64,000 nt of DNA. Origin: Anaeramoeba flamelloides. Taxonomy: Eukaryota > Metamonada > Anaeramoebidae. The stretch covers positions 10,974,001 through 11,038,000 of the forward strand of contig JANTQA010000057.1 of assembly GCA_027625915.1 (NCBI GenBank), written 5' to 3'. Below the pieces are notes generated by a model. That model was not told where the DNA came from. It made no database searches and saw nothing but the letters and a program-made list of their open reading frames with translations. This document shows, one piece after another, positions 12,683 to 25,819 of the stretch (position 1 is the stretch's first letter; each line of letters opens with the position of its first letter). Both the position numbers and the translations under genes were made by a program.

Positions 12683-13449
12683 TAGATGATCAATCTTTTT
12701 TGATTTTCAAGGATTCTCTATTTAGTTTATTTTTAATGTATTTTTAAAATAAGAATAAAGTATCAAGGTTATGTATTCATATAGAATCTTGGAAATTACT
12801 AAAAGTGAGATTTCTTCAAAATTAAAACCCTTTTTGCAAAATTTTTCTTTTTCTGATTTGATACGAAAAATCCAAACAAAAAGGATAAAGATCTTTTGAA
12901 TGAAAACATAATTGTAGTAAAAGAACCCTTTTCAAAAAGATAATTCATCTCTCAAAAGTTGATAAATAAAGTATCGTATTGGTTATAATTGCATCCTTGT
13001 GTAAATAATTACTCTTTTGCCTTTGGGAAATAAACATAAATAAGAGTTAGTAGTCCCTTAAATAAAAATTTTCACTAATTTTCCTTTTTTCAATTTTCAA
13101 ATAGTGCTTTCTTTTTGTGTTATTAGTCCACCTCAATCCGTCTTAAAAGATCCCAACACATATAACAAAAAAGTAGTCACAAACATATCGGGAATGATCA
13201 GATCAATATAATTATTGGACTTTATGATTGTAAAAATATGAGTATCAAGTAATAATGTTTTTTGATTTATTATTCTTCATTTAGATTCTTTGTGGATTTT
13301 CGGGAAAGTTTGTCAACAGATCAATAAAGTTGATGTTTTTCCAGTTTTTGAAATTTGTGGAATATAATGTCGGTAATAAAAATCCAATTTTATTCCAAAA
13401 TGATAATATTCTTATATTCATTTTTTTTTATTTATTAATTCTTAAAAAA

Positions 13450-14314
13450 ATGAGATATTATCAAGTCGTCGGTAGAGCCATTCCAACAAAAAAAGTACAA
13501 AACCCACAAATCTATAGAATGAAACTTTTTGCACCAAACAGCGTTGTAGCAAAAGCACGTTTCTGGTATTTCACAAAAAGACTTGTCAAAATTAAAAAAG
13601 TCAAAGGAGAGATTCTTTCTGTTGATGAGGTAATTACTTTTTTTCTATTTCTTTTTACAAAACCAAGAAAAGTGAACAAGACTGAGAATTTTCTTTTCAC
13701 TCAAAAAAAATACAAGTGTTTCTAATTAATGTTGAATTACTTTAATGTTTTTTTTTCTTTTTTCGATTTGCTTTTTGATTTTTTTTTTTTTTTTCTTGTT
13801 TTTTTTTTGTAAAAAACCCTAACATTCAACAACAACAAACTAAAATTGACACTCTCCAAAACTAAAACAAATTAATCAAAATTTACAAAAAAATTAAAAT
13901 TAAAAAATCAAAAAAAAACAAACAAAATACAAAAAACAAAAACAAAAATAAAAACAAAAAAAAACAAACAAAAAAAAAAAGATTTTTGAAAAAGATCCCG
14001 AAACAGTAAAAAATTATGGTATCTGGTTAAGATACAACTCAAGATCTGGAAAACATAATATGTACAAAGAATACCGTGATGTCACATTAACAGGAGCCAT
14101 CCAACAAATGTACAACGAAATGGCAGGAAACCACAAAGCAAGATTCCAATCGATCCAAATCATCAAAACAAAGGTTCTTGAAGACAAGGAATGCAAAAGG
14201 CCACAAACACTCCAATTCCATGACCCTAACTTAAAATTCCCATTGATCCACCGTGCAACCAAAAAGAATAAAGAAAGAAGACCAACTTTCACCAAAAAGA
14301 AACCATTTATCTAA
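13450..14314 (+). CDS. RPL18A: 60S ribosomal protein L18a (eL20), two exons
   Basis: Structural protein of the large cytosolic ribosomal subunit. Exon 1 is 13450..13629 (60 codons) and exon 2 is 13982..14314 (110 codons plus TAA), together 170 residues against about 176 in animals. Seen: MRYYQVVGRAIPT, FAPNSVVAKARFWYF, YGIWLRYNSRSGKHNMYKEY, and the basic C-terminus with FPLIHR. These follow the family end to end. The ATG at 13450 is chosen because it sits where family members start; an in-frame region upstream to 13330 has no similarity and is T-rich. Exon 1 ends GAG/GTAATT and exon 2 follows a long A-rich tract ending AAAAAG, in phase 0. Confidence 0.97.
13630..13981 (+). other. Intron of the eL20 gene (352 nt)
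   Basis: GTAATT donor, AG acceptor. The first half is T-rich with long T runs and the second half is A/C-rich (AAACAAACAAAA type), so the halves are largely complementary and could fold back on each other. Confidence 0.95.
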
Positions 14315-17300
14315 GAAAAAACAATTTTTTTTTTTTTTTTCTTTATCAAAGAAAAACCAACTTCAAAAATAGATAATTTATATTTTGTGTTCATAGTGTT
14401 TTGCCATTATGGATTAAAAAATAAATAAAATTTCAAAATGATCAAATAATTACATATTTTATTCAAAATGTTAACTCAGATACTTTATAATAGAATAAGA
14501 CAAGAATTTTTTTTGATTAATGTTCATAAAGTGTTTCTGTTTTGGTTTGGAAATTGTTTTTTGAAAACGTTTTGGTTAGATTTTTTTAAATTAAATTAGC
14601 TGGTTTCATTTCTTTTTTGTTTTGTTGGTCATTTCTTTGGCCCAAGAGAGTTGGTTGTTTAAAAGGTTTTGTAATTTTAATTCGATACATTACAATTTAA
14701 AAAAGAAAAAAATACTATTTTTGTGCAATTCATTTTTTACAAATTACAACTTGAACAAAAATTATTTTGTCCTTAAACAAAAGTTGTTGTAAGGAATATT
14801 ATGATCCACTCTACTCTTATTAGTTTTTCACCTAATTTTAAAAATGGTTAGTGAGCTGTATTTCCAAAAATAAATTGAATTTCTTCAATTCAAAGTGATG
14901 CTTGTGAGTTTTAAATTAAACTCTATTTATGAAATTAACATTTATCTAGTTTTTTACTTTTAATTTTTACATTTTTTCAATTATTATTTCGGCGATAACA
15001 GAAATCATGAAAACAAGTTTTATTCAAAATTTTTATTTGATACAAAGTACCTATAAGATTTGGTATTTGTTTTTAAATTTTTGTGTAACTTCTATGATTT
15101 TGGTGGGTGTAGAAATATAACTTTTTCATGATCATATTTTAAAATTTTATTTTTGATGTAATGATAAGAAAATAAACAAATATTTTCAAAAAAAAAATAA
15201 AAAAATAAGTTTTAATAACTAAAATATGTTATTACACTAATAAAAATTTTAATTAACCTTTCTTATATCTAGCGTTTCGTAAGAATGGAATTTTCAGATT
15301 CATTCAAGAAAAAAACGCAATAATATGTATTGTATATTAGTACATATATACCAAAATAAGTTCAATTTTAACTAATTTTAAAAGGAAATGTTTAATGGGG
15401 GGGGTAAATTCGTTGATTTTTTTTATTAAAATAAATAAAATAATATTCAAATTGTAAATTTAAGCTGTTGAAGTATTTGTAGAAAATTATTAATAATAAA
15501 ATTCAAATTGCACTAACAATCTATTTTTTTTTTTTATTTTTATAGTAATGTATCCAATGAAAATTACAAAACAGTTTAAATAACAAACTCTATTCAGCCA
15601 ACAAAAAGAAAAAAAATAAATTTATTGAAATATATTATGATAATTTTATTTTTTTGATTATTTTTTATTTTAGGAAAAGAGAAAATTCAATACCACAAAA
15701 AAAAAAAAAAAATAGCGAAAAAAGAGATTGAGAGATAGAAAGAGACAAGGGGGGAATAACAATTGAAATTATATAATTTATTTTTTTTTAAGATTCAATT
15801 ATTCAAGGGGTTTTTTAAGTTATTATTTGGCAAAATTTTGTTTTTTACGAACCCCAATTTTTTGAATAAATAGGTATATTTAGTTTATAAAACTTTTTAG
15901 GAATTTGGCGAAAGTTTTTTTTTTGTTTTTACTTTTTTTTATTGTTATTAGATAAAGAAAACAAAAAAAGGCAAAGATCTATATAAAAAAAAAATAAATT
16001 AAATAAATAGATTTGGTACAAATAATTATTATATTTATCTTAAACTAAAATTCAAAATTTTTCACCAAGTTGAAATGTTTCAAAGAATCGGAATAATACA
16101 ATTTCATTATAATGTGAAATAATTTTGATTTTTGAAAAATATGTGAATCATTTTTTCAAAAATATTTTTAGTTTACTTTCCATTTTTTGAAAGTCTTAAC
16201 CCTACTTACAAATAGTTTTTTAGCAAATAATATTTTAAAGATCTACAAAATATTTAAACTTTTCTTTAGATTTAAACAATAAAATGGATTATTGTTAGCA
16301 AGATAATATAATGTTAAAAAATGTAAAGTAAACAACAAAATTTCCAAAATTTATTTGGATTTAACAATATTTTTTTTAATTTTTTTTTTATCTGGTTATT
16401 GTGTAATAAATAAGAGCTAGTTCAATTCTATATGTTTTGAAAATTAGAAAATCAAAAAAAACTAATTGCAAATATCTCTATTTAAAATTTTATCCTTGAG
16501 TTTCGGTTTGGTTATCATTTAAATTTGTAGAATAACTGTAAATTTTTGAAATTTAAATCAATCTTTGATCTAGTTATTGTAGATTGATTATCAACATTAA
16601 AAAATACTATTTATGGAAATTAGAATCACGTATAAACTTTGGTTATTTTGTTATTAGTAATTTTTTAAAGAAATTAAAACTTATAAATTCAAAGAAATGT
16701 TAGATTTCTTTAAATGTATTTTCGTTTTTAAAATATATTTACTTGAGCTCTGGATAAATTATTTTATTGACTCTAATATTAGCTAATTGTGTCAGATTTA
16801 ATAAATTTAAAAATGTTCCTAATCAAAAAAATATATATTGGAAGGATAATAAAATGAAAAAAATTGAACTTGAACTCACAGTTTGGAAAAAAAAAAGTTC
16901 AATGCAGTTTTTAATTAGTAACCTTAAATAGAACCTGAAAACAAAATGTAATATCAATCAAAAAAAAAAAAAAAAAGAAATAAAATAGCCCCGACAAATA
17001 ATCCATTATTTTATTTTCAATCAAAACAAAACAAAAAAAAAAAAAATCCAAATATCCTCGACTCTGGAAAAACAAGGGGTAGATTTGAGGATCTCGAAAA
17101 TATTTAATTTTTTCTAAAAATTTATAATTATTGGACAACCAAAGAAAAAAACCTGGTGAAAGAAGAGTTTATTCAATCAAACTTTCATTGTGTTTAATCA
17201 TCCTATTTTGTCTTAAGTTGTTTCTTTTTTTCTTTTATTAATTGAACTTACTTTGAATTTTCGGGTTCTATTAAAGTTCACAATTAAATAACGCTTTAAA

Positions 17301-17710
17301 CTTTTTTTCCTAAATTGTAAAAAAAAAAAAAAAAAATCAAATTACTTTAATTTTGGTAGTAATAAAATAAAAAATATCATTTAGTAAATAGAAAGATGAA
17401 ATTTTAATTAAATTTTGGTTCAAATTGTGATTAATAATAATTTTAAAATTGAAACAATCGAGAAATTTCTTTTGTTATATCCCTTTTATGTTTTTAGTTG
17501 CAATTATTGTTTGTGAAGTTTTCGTGAATTCAGAAAAATCATCATGTACCTGTTTAATTATCACTTTAATTTGATTTCTTGAATCTTTGAAAGAAAAAAT
17601 TCTTACTCGACAATACTGTCAATATTCTAGTTGATTTTTTTTGTGCAAATTTTTATCTTATAAAATCAGGGAAATGAAATTAAAGTTAAAAAAAATGCTT
17701 CTATTAAGCG
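14315..17710. other. Long AT-rich spacer after eL20
   Basis: No coding frame or RNA gene is supported. A single diverged end of the GGGAAAAAAAGTTCA inverted-repeat family lies at about 16880..16950, resembling 37949..38000. A run of eight Gs lies near 15396..15403. Confidence 0.6.
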
Positions 17711-17719
17711 AATAATTAA

Positions 17720-19145
17720 CTAATAAAAATCTTCAAATATATTTAAATAGCAATATCAAAAAAAAAACATCTTGAAATTGAAAAAAAAAGTAAAAAAAGT
17801 GATTATGATAAAAGCAAACTTACTTTTAATACTATTTTCGGAAACAAATTATTCATTTTAAAAGTTTGATCTATTTTTTTCCCTTTTTTGAAAAGTTTAA
17901 AATTCAACATATTACTGAATTATTTGAAAAAAAAATATTTTTTTTTCTGGAACTGACCAGCCTATGAAAATAATCGTAAAATCTGGATATCTGAATTAAA
18001 AAAAATCAATATATCTAGTATATTAAAAAACAATAATATTTTTAATATTATTAGTCGAAAAGACACCTTAAAAAAATTAGCCATCGTGGAAAATAAAAGT
18101 ATATAGAAATCTTTAAAAAAAATTCTAAATCATAATTTAGGAATTAGGAAAAATAAGGGGGGCTAAAAAATCATCTAATAAACAATAAAAAATTTTTTTT
18201 GAAAGAAAAAAGAAAATTTATTATTTTCTAAGGGGTTTTAACAAAATACACTTTAAAAATGAAAGCACTAAGTTCTAAAAAAAAAAAAAACAGGATAAAC
18301 AATCAACTTTATTTCAAAACAATTACAATAATCATTATAAACTTACAAAAAAAAAATAACTTTTTTGATTCAAAGAACAGTTCTAATCAATTTTCTCATT
18401 TGGGTGAACAAAAAAAATATGAGAAAAACAATCATACAATCAATTTAAAAAGTCTCCCAAAATCTTTTTTAAAATCTTGAAAATTCAACTAATAATCTAT
18501 CGAAATAATTATTAATTTGATTATTTTATAAATGGTAATTAATAAACAAATATTAATTTTTTAGTGGGTTATTAAAAATACAAAGATTAAATATGCCAAT
18601 AGAATTTCAATTATTTCTCAATTTTTTCAAGATATTCAAAAAAACAAAACGAATTCAAATCAATAATTCTAATAAAAAAAAAAAAAAAATTATATATTAT
18701 CAAATACCTAATTTTAATATACATAGTCCCTTGTTTATGCTCTGAATATTTGAAAAAGAATATTACCTAATCTTTAAATTTTCAAGAAATTTAATAAATA
18801 TTTTGGAATCAAATAAATACTTAATTTTTTTTTCATCTTCAAAGATTCAATATTTGAGTTAATTAAATTGTACTTTTAAAATAAGATTAAAAGAACATTA
18901 TTATTTGTTCCTATGTATTCTCGGAAATTACTAAAAGTGGGATTTCATCACAATAAAAATTATTGGGATAATTTTTCTTTTTCTTTGTTGATTCAAAAAA
19001 CCAAATCCAAAAATTATAAGATCATTTGGACAGGATAATTTCCTTGGGAAAAATCTATCTTTTAAAAATGAAAACGGTTCTTCATAAAGTTGACAAATAT
19101 GGTTGTACACCGGTTTCAATTATATCCTCAGGTAAATAATTACTC
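17720..19145. repeat. Segmental repeat, copy 2 (without the MITE)
   Basis: Partner of 11130..13060. The site matching the MITE in copy 1 lies near 18810..18840 and is uninterrupted, so it represents the empty site. Short frames inside have no conserved protein. Confidence 0.75.
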
Positions 19146-19325
19146 AATAGGGGTTTGAATTATAAATGGTAAAAAATTTTAATTCATTTGTAATTTCCTT
19201 TTTTGAAAGTAAAGATCGAAGCCAGAAAATACAGCCTTCTTCTTTGGAATTTCAATTTATTGAAAGAAAAAGGAAATGGAAAAATGAAGTAAAAATTGTT
19301 TTCAATTTAGAATCCTAATACCAGT
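19146..19325. mobile_element. MITE-like element (ACTGGTATTTGAAT family)
   Basis: Left end GGGTTTGAATTATAAATGG. Right end CAATTTAGAATCCTAATACC followed by AGT, with the family tract GGAAAAATGAAGTAAAAA before it. About 180 bp, non-coding. It adjoins the end of the segmental repeat copy 2. Confidence 0.65.
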
Positions 19326-21486
19326 ATTACTTGGACTGAAAAAATTGAGAAGTTTTTCTTATCCCTTAAGAGATAATTTTGCACTTGGCGTATTAAGATT
19401 GTTGTTGTATGTCACTTATTGTATTTTTTTTTTGTGGCTATTTATGTGGTAAAAAAGCTAATTTTCAAACTACTATCTTTTTTTGATAATGTTCATTTTT
19501 ACTGTTAATTCTAAAATAAAAAGATCAAAATTTTATTGAGTTTTTCAAATAAAAACAAAATAAATCATCAAAACCCCCCTAATTCGAAAAGACGAGAATT
19601 AATAATTTAAGCTGATTTTTAGAATTAAAAATTTGAATTTTTACTTGATTTATTACCTCTTTTTTTGGGACAATGAATGAAAATTATATTCCATTTATTT
19701 TGTAACAAATAGTATTAAACTTTTTGCGATTATTCTACCTTTCATTACTTTGATAGACAGTTTTTTGTCTTCATTTTTTAGAGGGTTTTCTTCAATAAAT
19801 TGAAAAACAACAATTCGGTTTCATTATTTTTGAAATCCCAAAGCTATCTAACAAAAAATTTATCTTAATATTGGTTTTGTTCAAAAATTCATATTAGATG
19901 TTGTTAAAAATAATTTACTAGAAAGAGAAAAGGTAAATTATCAAGACAAAAGATCTAATACTAAAATAAAAAAAACAAGCGCCACACCATTTAACTAAAC
20001 ACAACTTTCAATTTGTTGTAAAAAAAATGAACAAAATTTTCTTTCAGCTTTTCTAAAAAAAGATTGGAAAAATCAGGTAAAATTTCAAATTTTATATTCT
20101 TAAAATCAGTGTAAATTATTAATTTCTATTTGAGAATTGAAAGCTTTGATGATTTAGATTAAACTCTTTTGAGAGGTGTTGATTTTTTCGATAAGATGAA
20201 TGAAAATTTAGATCTTTATATTTGACAATTCACAATATTTTGATAATACAAAGTAGAATCGCTGAGTAACTGGATTGTTTTTTCCAAAAGCTTTTCACCA
20301 AGAAATAAAAAAATGAAACAAAGACAATCTACATGAAGAATCCTTCTAAAATTTGAATAATAAAATTGACCATCGGCACCAGGTAGATTTAGAGACTCCA
20401 ATTTCTTTTAACACATTTATTATCTTTTCAAAAATGGCAGTTTTTATCAATATTTACCAAATAAATAAGAAAAAATTTTCATTTCATTTTCAATAACCTT
20501 TTTTAAATAGAATTCACAAATTACAACCTTCTTTATTGAAAACTCTCTTTGTTAATGACAAATACAAGTATTTGTAAGTCTCAGGTAAAAAATCTAACTT
20601 ACTTTTCTATATTTTTTTTTTTCTAAAAAGAAATTAGTTTTTCATAAAAGTAAGTTGTACTAAGTGGTTTCTTAACACAAGAAAAATAAAAATGAAGTGA
20701 TAATTTTTCCTTATTTATTATTCTAATCACGGTAAACACAATTATTCTAATCCCTGGATTATTAAAAACAGAAAACCTTAAGATTAGACATTTTTTTTTG
20801 CTTGTGTTAAATGATTTTTACTGTTTCAAAATAGTTTTCAGAGACAAAAATATTCTGATTCAATTACGATTTAATTTTTTACCGAACACATTTTGACACA
20901 CCTGGAAATTGTTAGGTTTCTGTTTAGTTTTTGAATTTAACCTATTATTTTAAAATTGCATTTATCATAAAAATAATTTTTAAATTTCACTTTACCTTTT
21001 TATCTTATTTGAAAGACATTTTGAACATACAACTTTTTTCTATTTTTTACTCGTTTAATAAGTATTGTTAATTTTAACGCAAAAATTAAATTTTTATGGT
21101 TTGAGTTAGATCTCTTTAAGAAAAGTCAAAAATAAGAATAAAAAGAAAACTGTATTTATTTATGCTTCGAACAACAAATTCTTTTTTTTTTCGAACAAAA
21201 ATATTGACCTTAGAAACTCAAAAAAAATAATAAAATTTACATTTATTTTAAAGATATGATTAATAGAAAAAATTTAACTTAAAATTGGAATAAATGATGA
21301 AAAGTTTGTATTTTTATGATTTCATTAAAGATATCGGTGTCGTCTTAAAAAGTCCAGGTGGAAATTTATTCAAAAAAAAAAGAATATTTATTACTAATTT
21401 TCCAATGATCGAAATCAATTTTTTTTTTATTCTTATTTTTAAAATTTCTTCGTTCTTTCAAAAAAAAAAAATTAACCAGAAATAAA
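19326..21486. other. AT-rich spacer upstream of the lipase gene
   Basis: Contains the inverted-repeat element 20448..20735. The frame 21294..21485, which ends one base before the lipase ATG, has no recognisable protein and is best taken as 5' leader. I see no promoter motif that I can name. Confidence 0.55.
20448..20735. mobile_element. MITE-like element (ACTGGTATTTGAAT family), longer variant
   Basis: Left tract ACCAAATAAATAAGAAAAAA then TTTTCATTTCATTTTC. Right tract AAAATGAAGTGATAATTTTT then TTATTATTCTAATCACGGT. Interior similar to 38481..38652 around CAACCTTCTT and GAAAACTC. Confidence 0.55.
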
Positions 21487-23634
21487 ATGAATTGGCCAGA
21501 TCTTTACGAGCGTATTGGACTATATAATGCCTTGACTGTGATTAAATTTGTAATTTATACCATGATTGCGAAGATTTTTAAATATCAAAAGCCATTGGAA
21601 AACCTACAAAGAAGTCGGCCTGATGTCGAATTCCCAGACTTTTGCCAGACCCCCTATGAAAAATTATACAATTACGAAAGGATGGCGAAGAAATTGGATT
21701 TATCACAAAGATCGATCAACCAATTAAGAAAAGACTTGGTGCTGTTACCCCAAAGCGAAAGGAAAGAGAAAATCATGAAATGTATTTTTGAGGTGACATA
21801 TTATTTGATCCAGGTACAAAAATCTTATGACATCGTCTCCAAACACTACCCTCTCAAAGAATTTGTGAAAACATTAAATATGAATGATGATGAATTGAAA
21901 ACCTTTCTAAAGCAAAATAATTTGAAAAATGATTTGCGTTTTGGAAAAGCAGGGTGGTCGTTGTATTCTTTAATTCATTGTTCCTATCAAACGTTTCATT
22001 CAATTAATGAATTGTCAAGTAATTATAAGACCAAGCAAATTATGAAAAATGATAATTGGTACAAAGAGATGAAAAAGCAATGCTTTTACTTGGATCAACT
22101 TTATAGCATGACTATTTGCTTACCAAAATTTTTAGGGTTGAGTTGGGAAATATTTAAAGATCAGTATCCCGAAAACGAAAACGAAAACGAAGAGGAAAAC
22201 GAAAATGAAAATAAAAGGAAAATGACAAAAAAAATCAGAAACAATATTCATTTAAACCACAAGCTCAAAATAAAGGAAAATCATAAATATAATTCCAAAC
22301 ACAACACAAACACAAACACAAACAATAAACCAAGAATGTTTATAGATCCTTCCAATTTTAACACAGTTGAATACTCAACTTTCTTAAACATTATTGAGCC
22401 AAGAAAGCATTTATTTCTCACCGAATACGATCGTGATTTGAAAAAATTGAATCATCAGATGAGTAGTTGCTTTTCTGCAAGCCGATATGTAACCAGCGCA
22501 CCAAATTTCACGTTGAAATTAATGTCCTATTTTATGTATTTCCCAATATGCTTGATCCGCCCGAACCATGCTCGCAAGCTGTCTATGAAGATCAAGTCTG
22601 AGAAAGAGATCTCGCTTGAACAAATTCGATTTGTTTTCAATTTGCTTGAAATTTCACCCTTACAGAACATAGCCTATTGGCCGATCCCAAACGTTAAGCA
22701 TAACCAAATAATTTATGTCCCCAATTTAAGCTTGACAAACGTGAAGACGACGAATAATTTGAAAAAAGATTTTTATTCGACAATCGATTTCCCGAACTCA
22801 ATCAGAATTCGATATATCAGTAATCATCCTATAGTGAAGCATAATCAAGGCAAACGGTATGGTTCATGCAAACAAGAAAACAAGGCAAAGACAAGAACGA
22901 AAACGATCCTCTTCCACGCACACGGCGGCGGCTATATTGGCCAGACCTCTCGAAGCCATGTCCCATACTTACAGAAGTGGGTCGATGAAAGAGACATCAC
23001 CGTAATCTCCGTCGACTATACCAACCCCCCCGAAACCAAGTATCCATACCCATTAATGGAAGTGATCGAAGCTTACAAATGGGTTTATAGCCACTCAGAG
23101 TCTGTGTTCGGCATTCCTCACGAGGAACTAAATATGATCATGGCAGGAGACTCGGCCGGTGGCAATTTGATCACTGCTGCGTGTGTCTATTTAATCCAGA
23201 ACAATCTTTGTCATATCTTGCCCAAGGCTGTGGCTTTGGCCTACCCAGTTACCAATTTATCACAGGACTATAGTTTATCTCAAATGCTGTTTTCAGAGGG
23301 CACCTTCTTGACAGTTGGGTTACTCAAATTATGCCTCAATTCCTATTTAAAAGATACCAATGTCAACGATAAGGACCAATACGTATCGCCCTTTTATGCA
23401 AAAGACCAAATCCTTGAAAAGTTCCCAAAGACTCTCATACAATGTGGGCTGTCAGATCCGCTATTAGACAACTCCACAGCCTTTGCAAACCGCCTATCCC
23501 ATTTAAAACGCGATGTGACCTTACGTATATACAATTTGCCACATAGCTTTTGGTCAATAGAACCCTTTGTACCAGCTTGTGGTTTGCCTTTAAGCGACGT
23601 TTCACATTTTATTAAAGAAATTGAAAATATTTGA
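21487..23634 (+). CDS. Hormone-sensitive-lipase-like alpha/beta hydrolase
   Basis: Likely a cytosolic or lipid-droplet esterase that hydrolyses acylglycerols or other esters. Single exon, 715 residues, TGA stop. The catalytic part (about 470 to 710) shows the oxyanion motif HGGG at 479 to 482, followed by QTSRSHVPYLQKW as in animal HSL, the nucleophile in GDSAGG with Ser556, Asp657 in SDPLLD, and His686 in LPHSFW: a complete Ser-Asp-His triad. Residues about 1 to 230 resemble the helical HSL N-terminal domain, including YNYERMAKKLDLSQRSINQL. An Asn/Glu/Lys-rich low-complexity insert of about 65 residues (from about 230) separates the two. The start is the ATG directly after a stop. Codons are less AT-biased than the flanks. 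Substrate is inferred from the family only. Confidence 0.9.
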   Translation: MNWPDLYERIGLYNALTVIKFVIYTMIAKIFKYQKPLENLQRSRPDVEFPDFCQTPYEKLYNYERMAKKLDLSQRSINQLRKDLVLLPQSERKEKIMKCIFEVTYYLIQVQKSYDIVSKHYPLKEFVKTLNMNDDELKTFLKQNNLKNDLRFGKAGWSLYSLIHCSYQTFHSINELSSNYKTKQIMKNDNWYKEMKKQCFYLDQLYSMTICLPKFLGLSWEIFKDQYPENENENEEENENENKRKMTKKIRNNIHLNHKLKIKENHKYNSKHNTNTNTNNKPRMFIDPSNFNTVEYSTFLNIIEPRKHLFLTEYDRDLKKLNHQMSSCFSASRYVTSAPNFTLKLMSYFMYFPICLIRPNHARKLSMKIKSEKEISLEQIRFVFNLLEISPLQNIAYWPIPNVKHNQIIYVPNLSLTNVKTTNNLKKDFYSTIDFPNSIRIRYISNHPIVKHNQGKRYGSCKQENKAKTRTKTILFHAHGGGYIGQTSRSHVPYLQKWVDERDITVISVDYTNPPETKYPYPLMEVIEAYKWVYSHSESVFGIPHEELNMIMAGDSAGGNLITAACVYLIQNNLCHILPKAVALAYPVTNLSQDYSLSQMLFSEGTFLTVGLLKLCLNSYLKDTNVNDKDQYVSPFYAKDQILEKFPKTLIQCGLSDPLLDNSTAFANRLSHLKRDVTLRIYNLPHSFWSIEPFVPACGLPLSDVSHFIKEIENI

Positions 23635-23689
23635 TTTATATTTTGAATATAAAATTAACTTGTTTACATAAATAAAATAGATTTTTAAA

Positions 23690-24110
23690 TTTTTTATTGT
23701 TTTTTTTATTTTTTTTGATTTTTTTTTATTTTTTTTTAAAAAAAAGTTAAATTTAAAACAAAATAAAATCACTTTAAACCCCAAATTAACAGTAAGGAAA
23801 TTGATGATTTGGATTTTCGTTTCAAATGAATACATTTACTATTAAAAAAAGCTTTTTTTCAACAATTTTAATTTTCCGAAAGAAATTGAGAAATTTTGCA
23901 CAAGAAGTTAAATGAAAAGGTACCCAAAAATTTGTTTGAACATTTTTTTTTTTTTGAAATTTATAGTTTGTTTGGGTATTTCGATTATGAATATCAACTC
24001 TAATCCCAATTTTATTATATCTCTTATTTCTAAACAATTGTAGTTTGTTTGATTCTTAAAAAAAAGTGAATTTTTCATTTTTATCCAACTACTTTGAGTG
24101 AAATGGAGTT
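23690..24110. mobile_element. Truncated MITE-like element (AACTC..AGTCAAAG family)
   Basis: The right end CTTTGAGTGAAATGGAGTT then TA matches the element at 46696..47251, and the interior aligns over about 350 bp (AATTAACAGTAAGG, TATCAACTCTAATC). The left inverted end is missing next to the lipase 3' end. Confidence 0.65.
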
Positions 24111-25576
24111 TACATATGTATATATTATTTTAGATCAATTTATTTTTTTTTACTTTTAAGCTTTGATGTAATATTATATTATCAAAGACTTTAAATTTTT
24201 TTCTCTGAAATAAGGGCTTTATTAAATTATATTTTTTTAATTTTCAAGAAGGCTTAGAAATTAAAAGATCAAAAAAATTTTACAATGGACAAAAGGTAAA
24301 TATGTAATGTATTTCTTTTTAAACATAAACTTTTTCTTTGTGAAATTTTAAGTAAATAATTTCTGATAACTACAGATAAGAATGAGATTAGCTCTCTTAA
24401 AAGTTTAACATGGTATTGTAGTTGCTGTGGAAAGATTTTGAGAATTCCTTGTATTATTAGGCAAAGTTTGGAAATTTTTCTGATCTTCTTATTTCTAATT
24501 CTAACAAAGTAAAAAAAAAAGTATTTTACAAATAAATTAGGCTTTAAAAATGATATTTCAAGTTATTTAAAAGTACTTTAATCAATTTTTTTTGCGACTT
24601 TGTTTAATTGGTAACAGTGGGGTTAGCGAATGTCTCAATTACAAACCAAGTGAACACATATTTTGTTTCATAAAACCAAAAATATTTGTTCAATAAAAAC
24701 CAAAAAAAAAGTCCATCAAATTATGCGTACTGTTTACAAATCGAATAGATTCCATTTCTTTATTAAAAACAATATCTAAATACAAACATGTTTTTTTTAT
24801 CATTTCGAAAAAAAGAAATATCATTTTTTTTTAAAAAAAAAATCATAAAGTCTCCTTTTTCTTCAAAAAAAGAGAAAAGAGACCATTCATAAGAAGATTT
24901 CGGAAAGATTAAAATAAAATTATAATTTTTAAAAAAAAAAAAAAAACATTTTTTTTTTACAAAGTCAAGTCAAGAAATTTTAGAGAATTGATCAAAATCA
25001 TTAATTGTTAATAACGCCAGGTGCATACAGATTTCATAAGTTTGATCGTTTTTGAGAAATGGCTGTCATACTGGGAAATAAAAGAGGAAATAGATCAAAT
25101 TGAATGAATGGACGATCTAGTTTGTCTCTGTAAAATTTAAACAAAGTTTTGTCTCCAATGATGAAAATGTTAAATTTAACTTCAATTTTTTCGCTAACTA
25201 CATTGAGAGAATAAGATCCTTTGAAGAACAAGTTATTCAAAGTACCATTTAAAACAACAAATTAGTTGTTTTGGTTAAATTTATTTGTTTTTTTTTTTTG
25301 TTTCAATGAGTTAGATCCTAAGTTCCAAAAATAAATAGCACCTCATATTGTTACATTTGTTCAATCATCACCAGTTATTTTTCCTCATTTTAATCCCCCC
25401 CGCCCCATACTCAAAATATGATATTCTTCTAGTGCTAAGATGATATTCATCATCGTTCTTCGAAGAACTCCTCAATATCATATCACTTCCAACAATATCA
25501 TTTTTATAGTTCTTCCATTCCAAATTCAGATTATAACAATGAGACTGTTTCCAAATCAAAACAATAATCACAGATA
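24111..25576. other. Spacer downstream of the lipase and of the low-complexity gene
   Basis: Mostly AT-rich filler. Two short minus-strand frames, 25034..25240 and 25368..25571, have protein-like composition, including SDMILRSSSKNDDEYHLSTR in the second. They have no relatives I know and could be exon relics. They are not called as genes. Confidence 0.4.
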
Positions 25577-25783
25577 TTAAAATAAATTTTCATTGTTTTC
25601 AAATATATAATTATTATAATCTTTCCGATCATAATACATATCTTGTATTGTTTCATAATTGTAGTTAAACCTACCACTCCAACTATTATTTAAACCAACT
25701 GGATTTAATTTATTTTGAAAGGCACCATGATTCTTATTCTTATGATCATTGTTTATTCTTTTTCTTTTTTTCCTTTTCTTTTT

Positions 25784-25819
<36 letters not shown>

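Larger units (their letters stand above)
11130..13060. repeat. Segmental repeat, copy 1 (interrupted by a MITE)
   Basis: Collinear with 17720..19145 in the same orientation. Shared landmarks include AAATACACTTTAAAAATRAAA, a segment around AATATGAGAAAAA, and GGAAATTACTAAAAGTG. This copy is longer because a TIR element (11992..12682) interrupts it where copy 2 is continuous. A third partial copy of the first part lies near 45560..45810. Confidence 0.75.

Noticed and set aside
20216-20401. Minus-strand 61-codon frame starting MESLNLPGADGQFYY
   Set aside because: Protein-like at its start, but no relative is recognised, it has no exon partners, and it sits beside an inverted-repeat element. Possibly a relic.
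21294-21485. Frame ending just before the lipase start
   Set aside because: Ends in homopolymer-driven Phe/Lys sequence without similarity. Treated as 5' leader, perhaps a short upstream frame.
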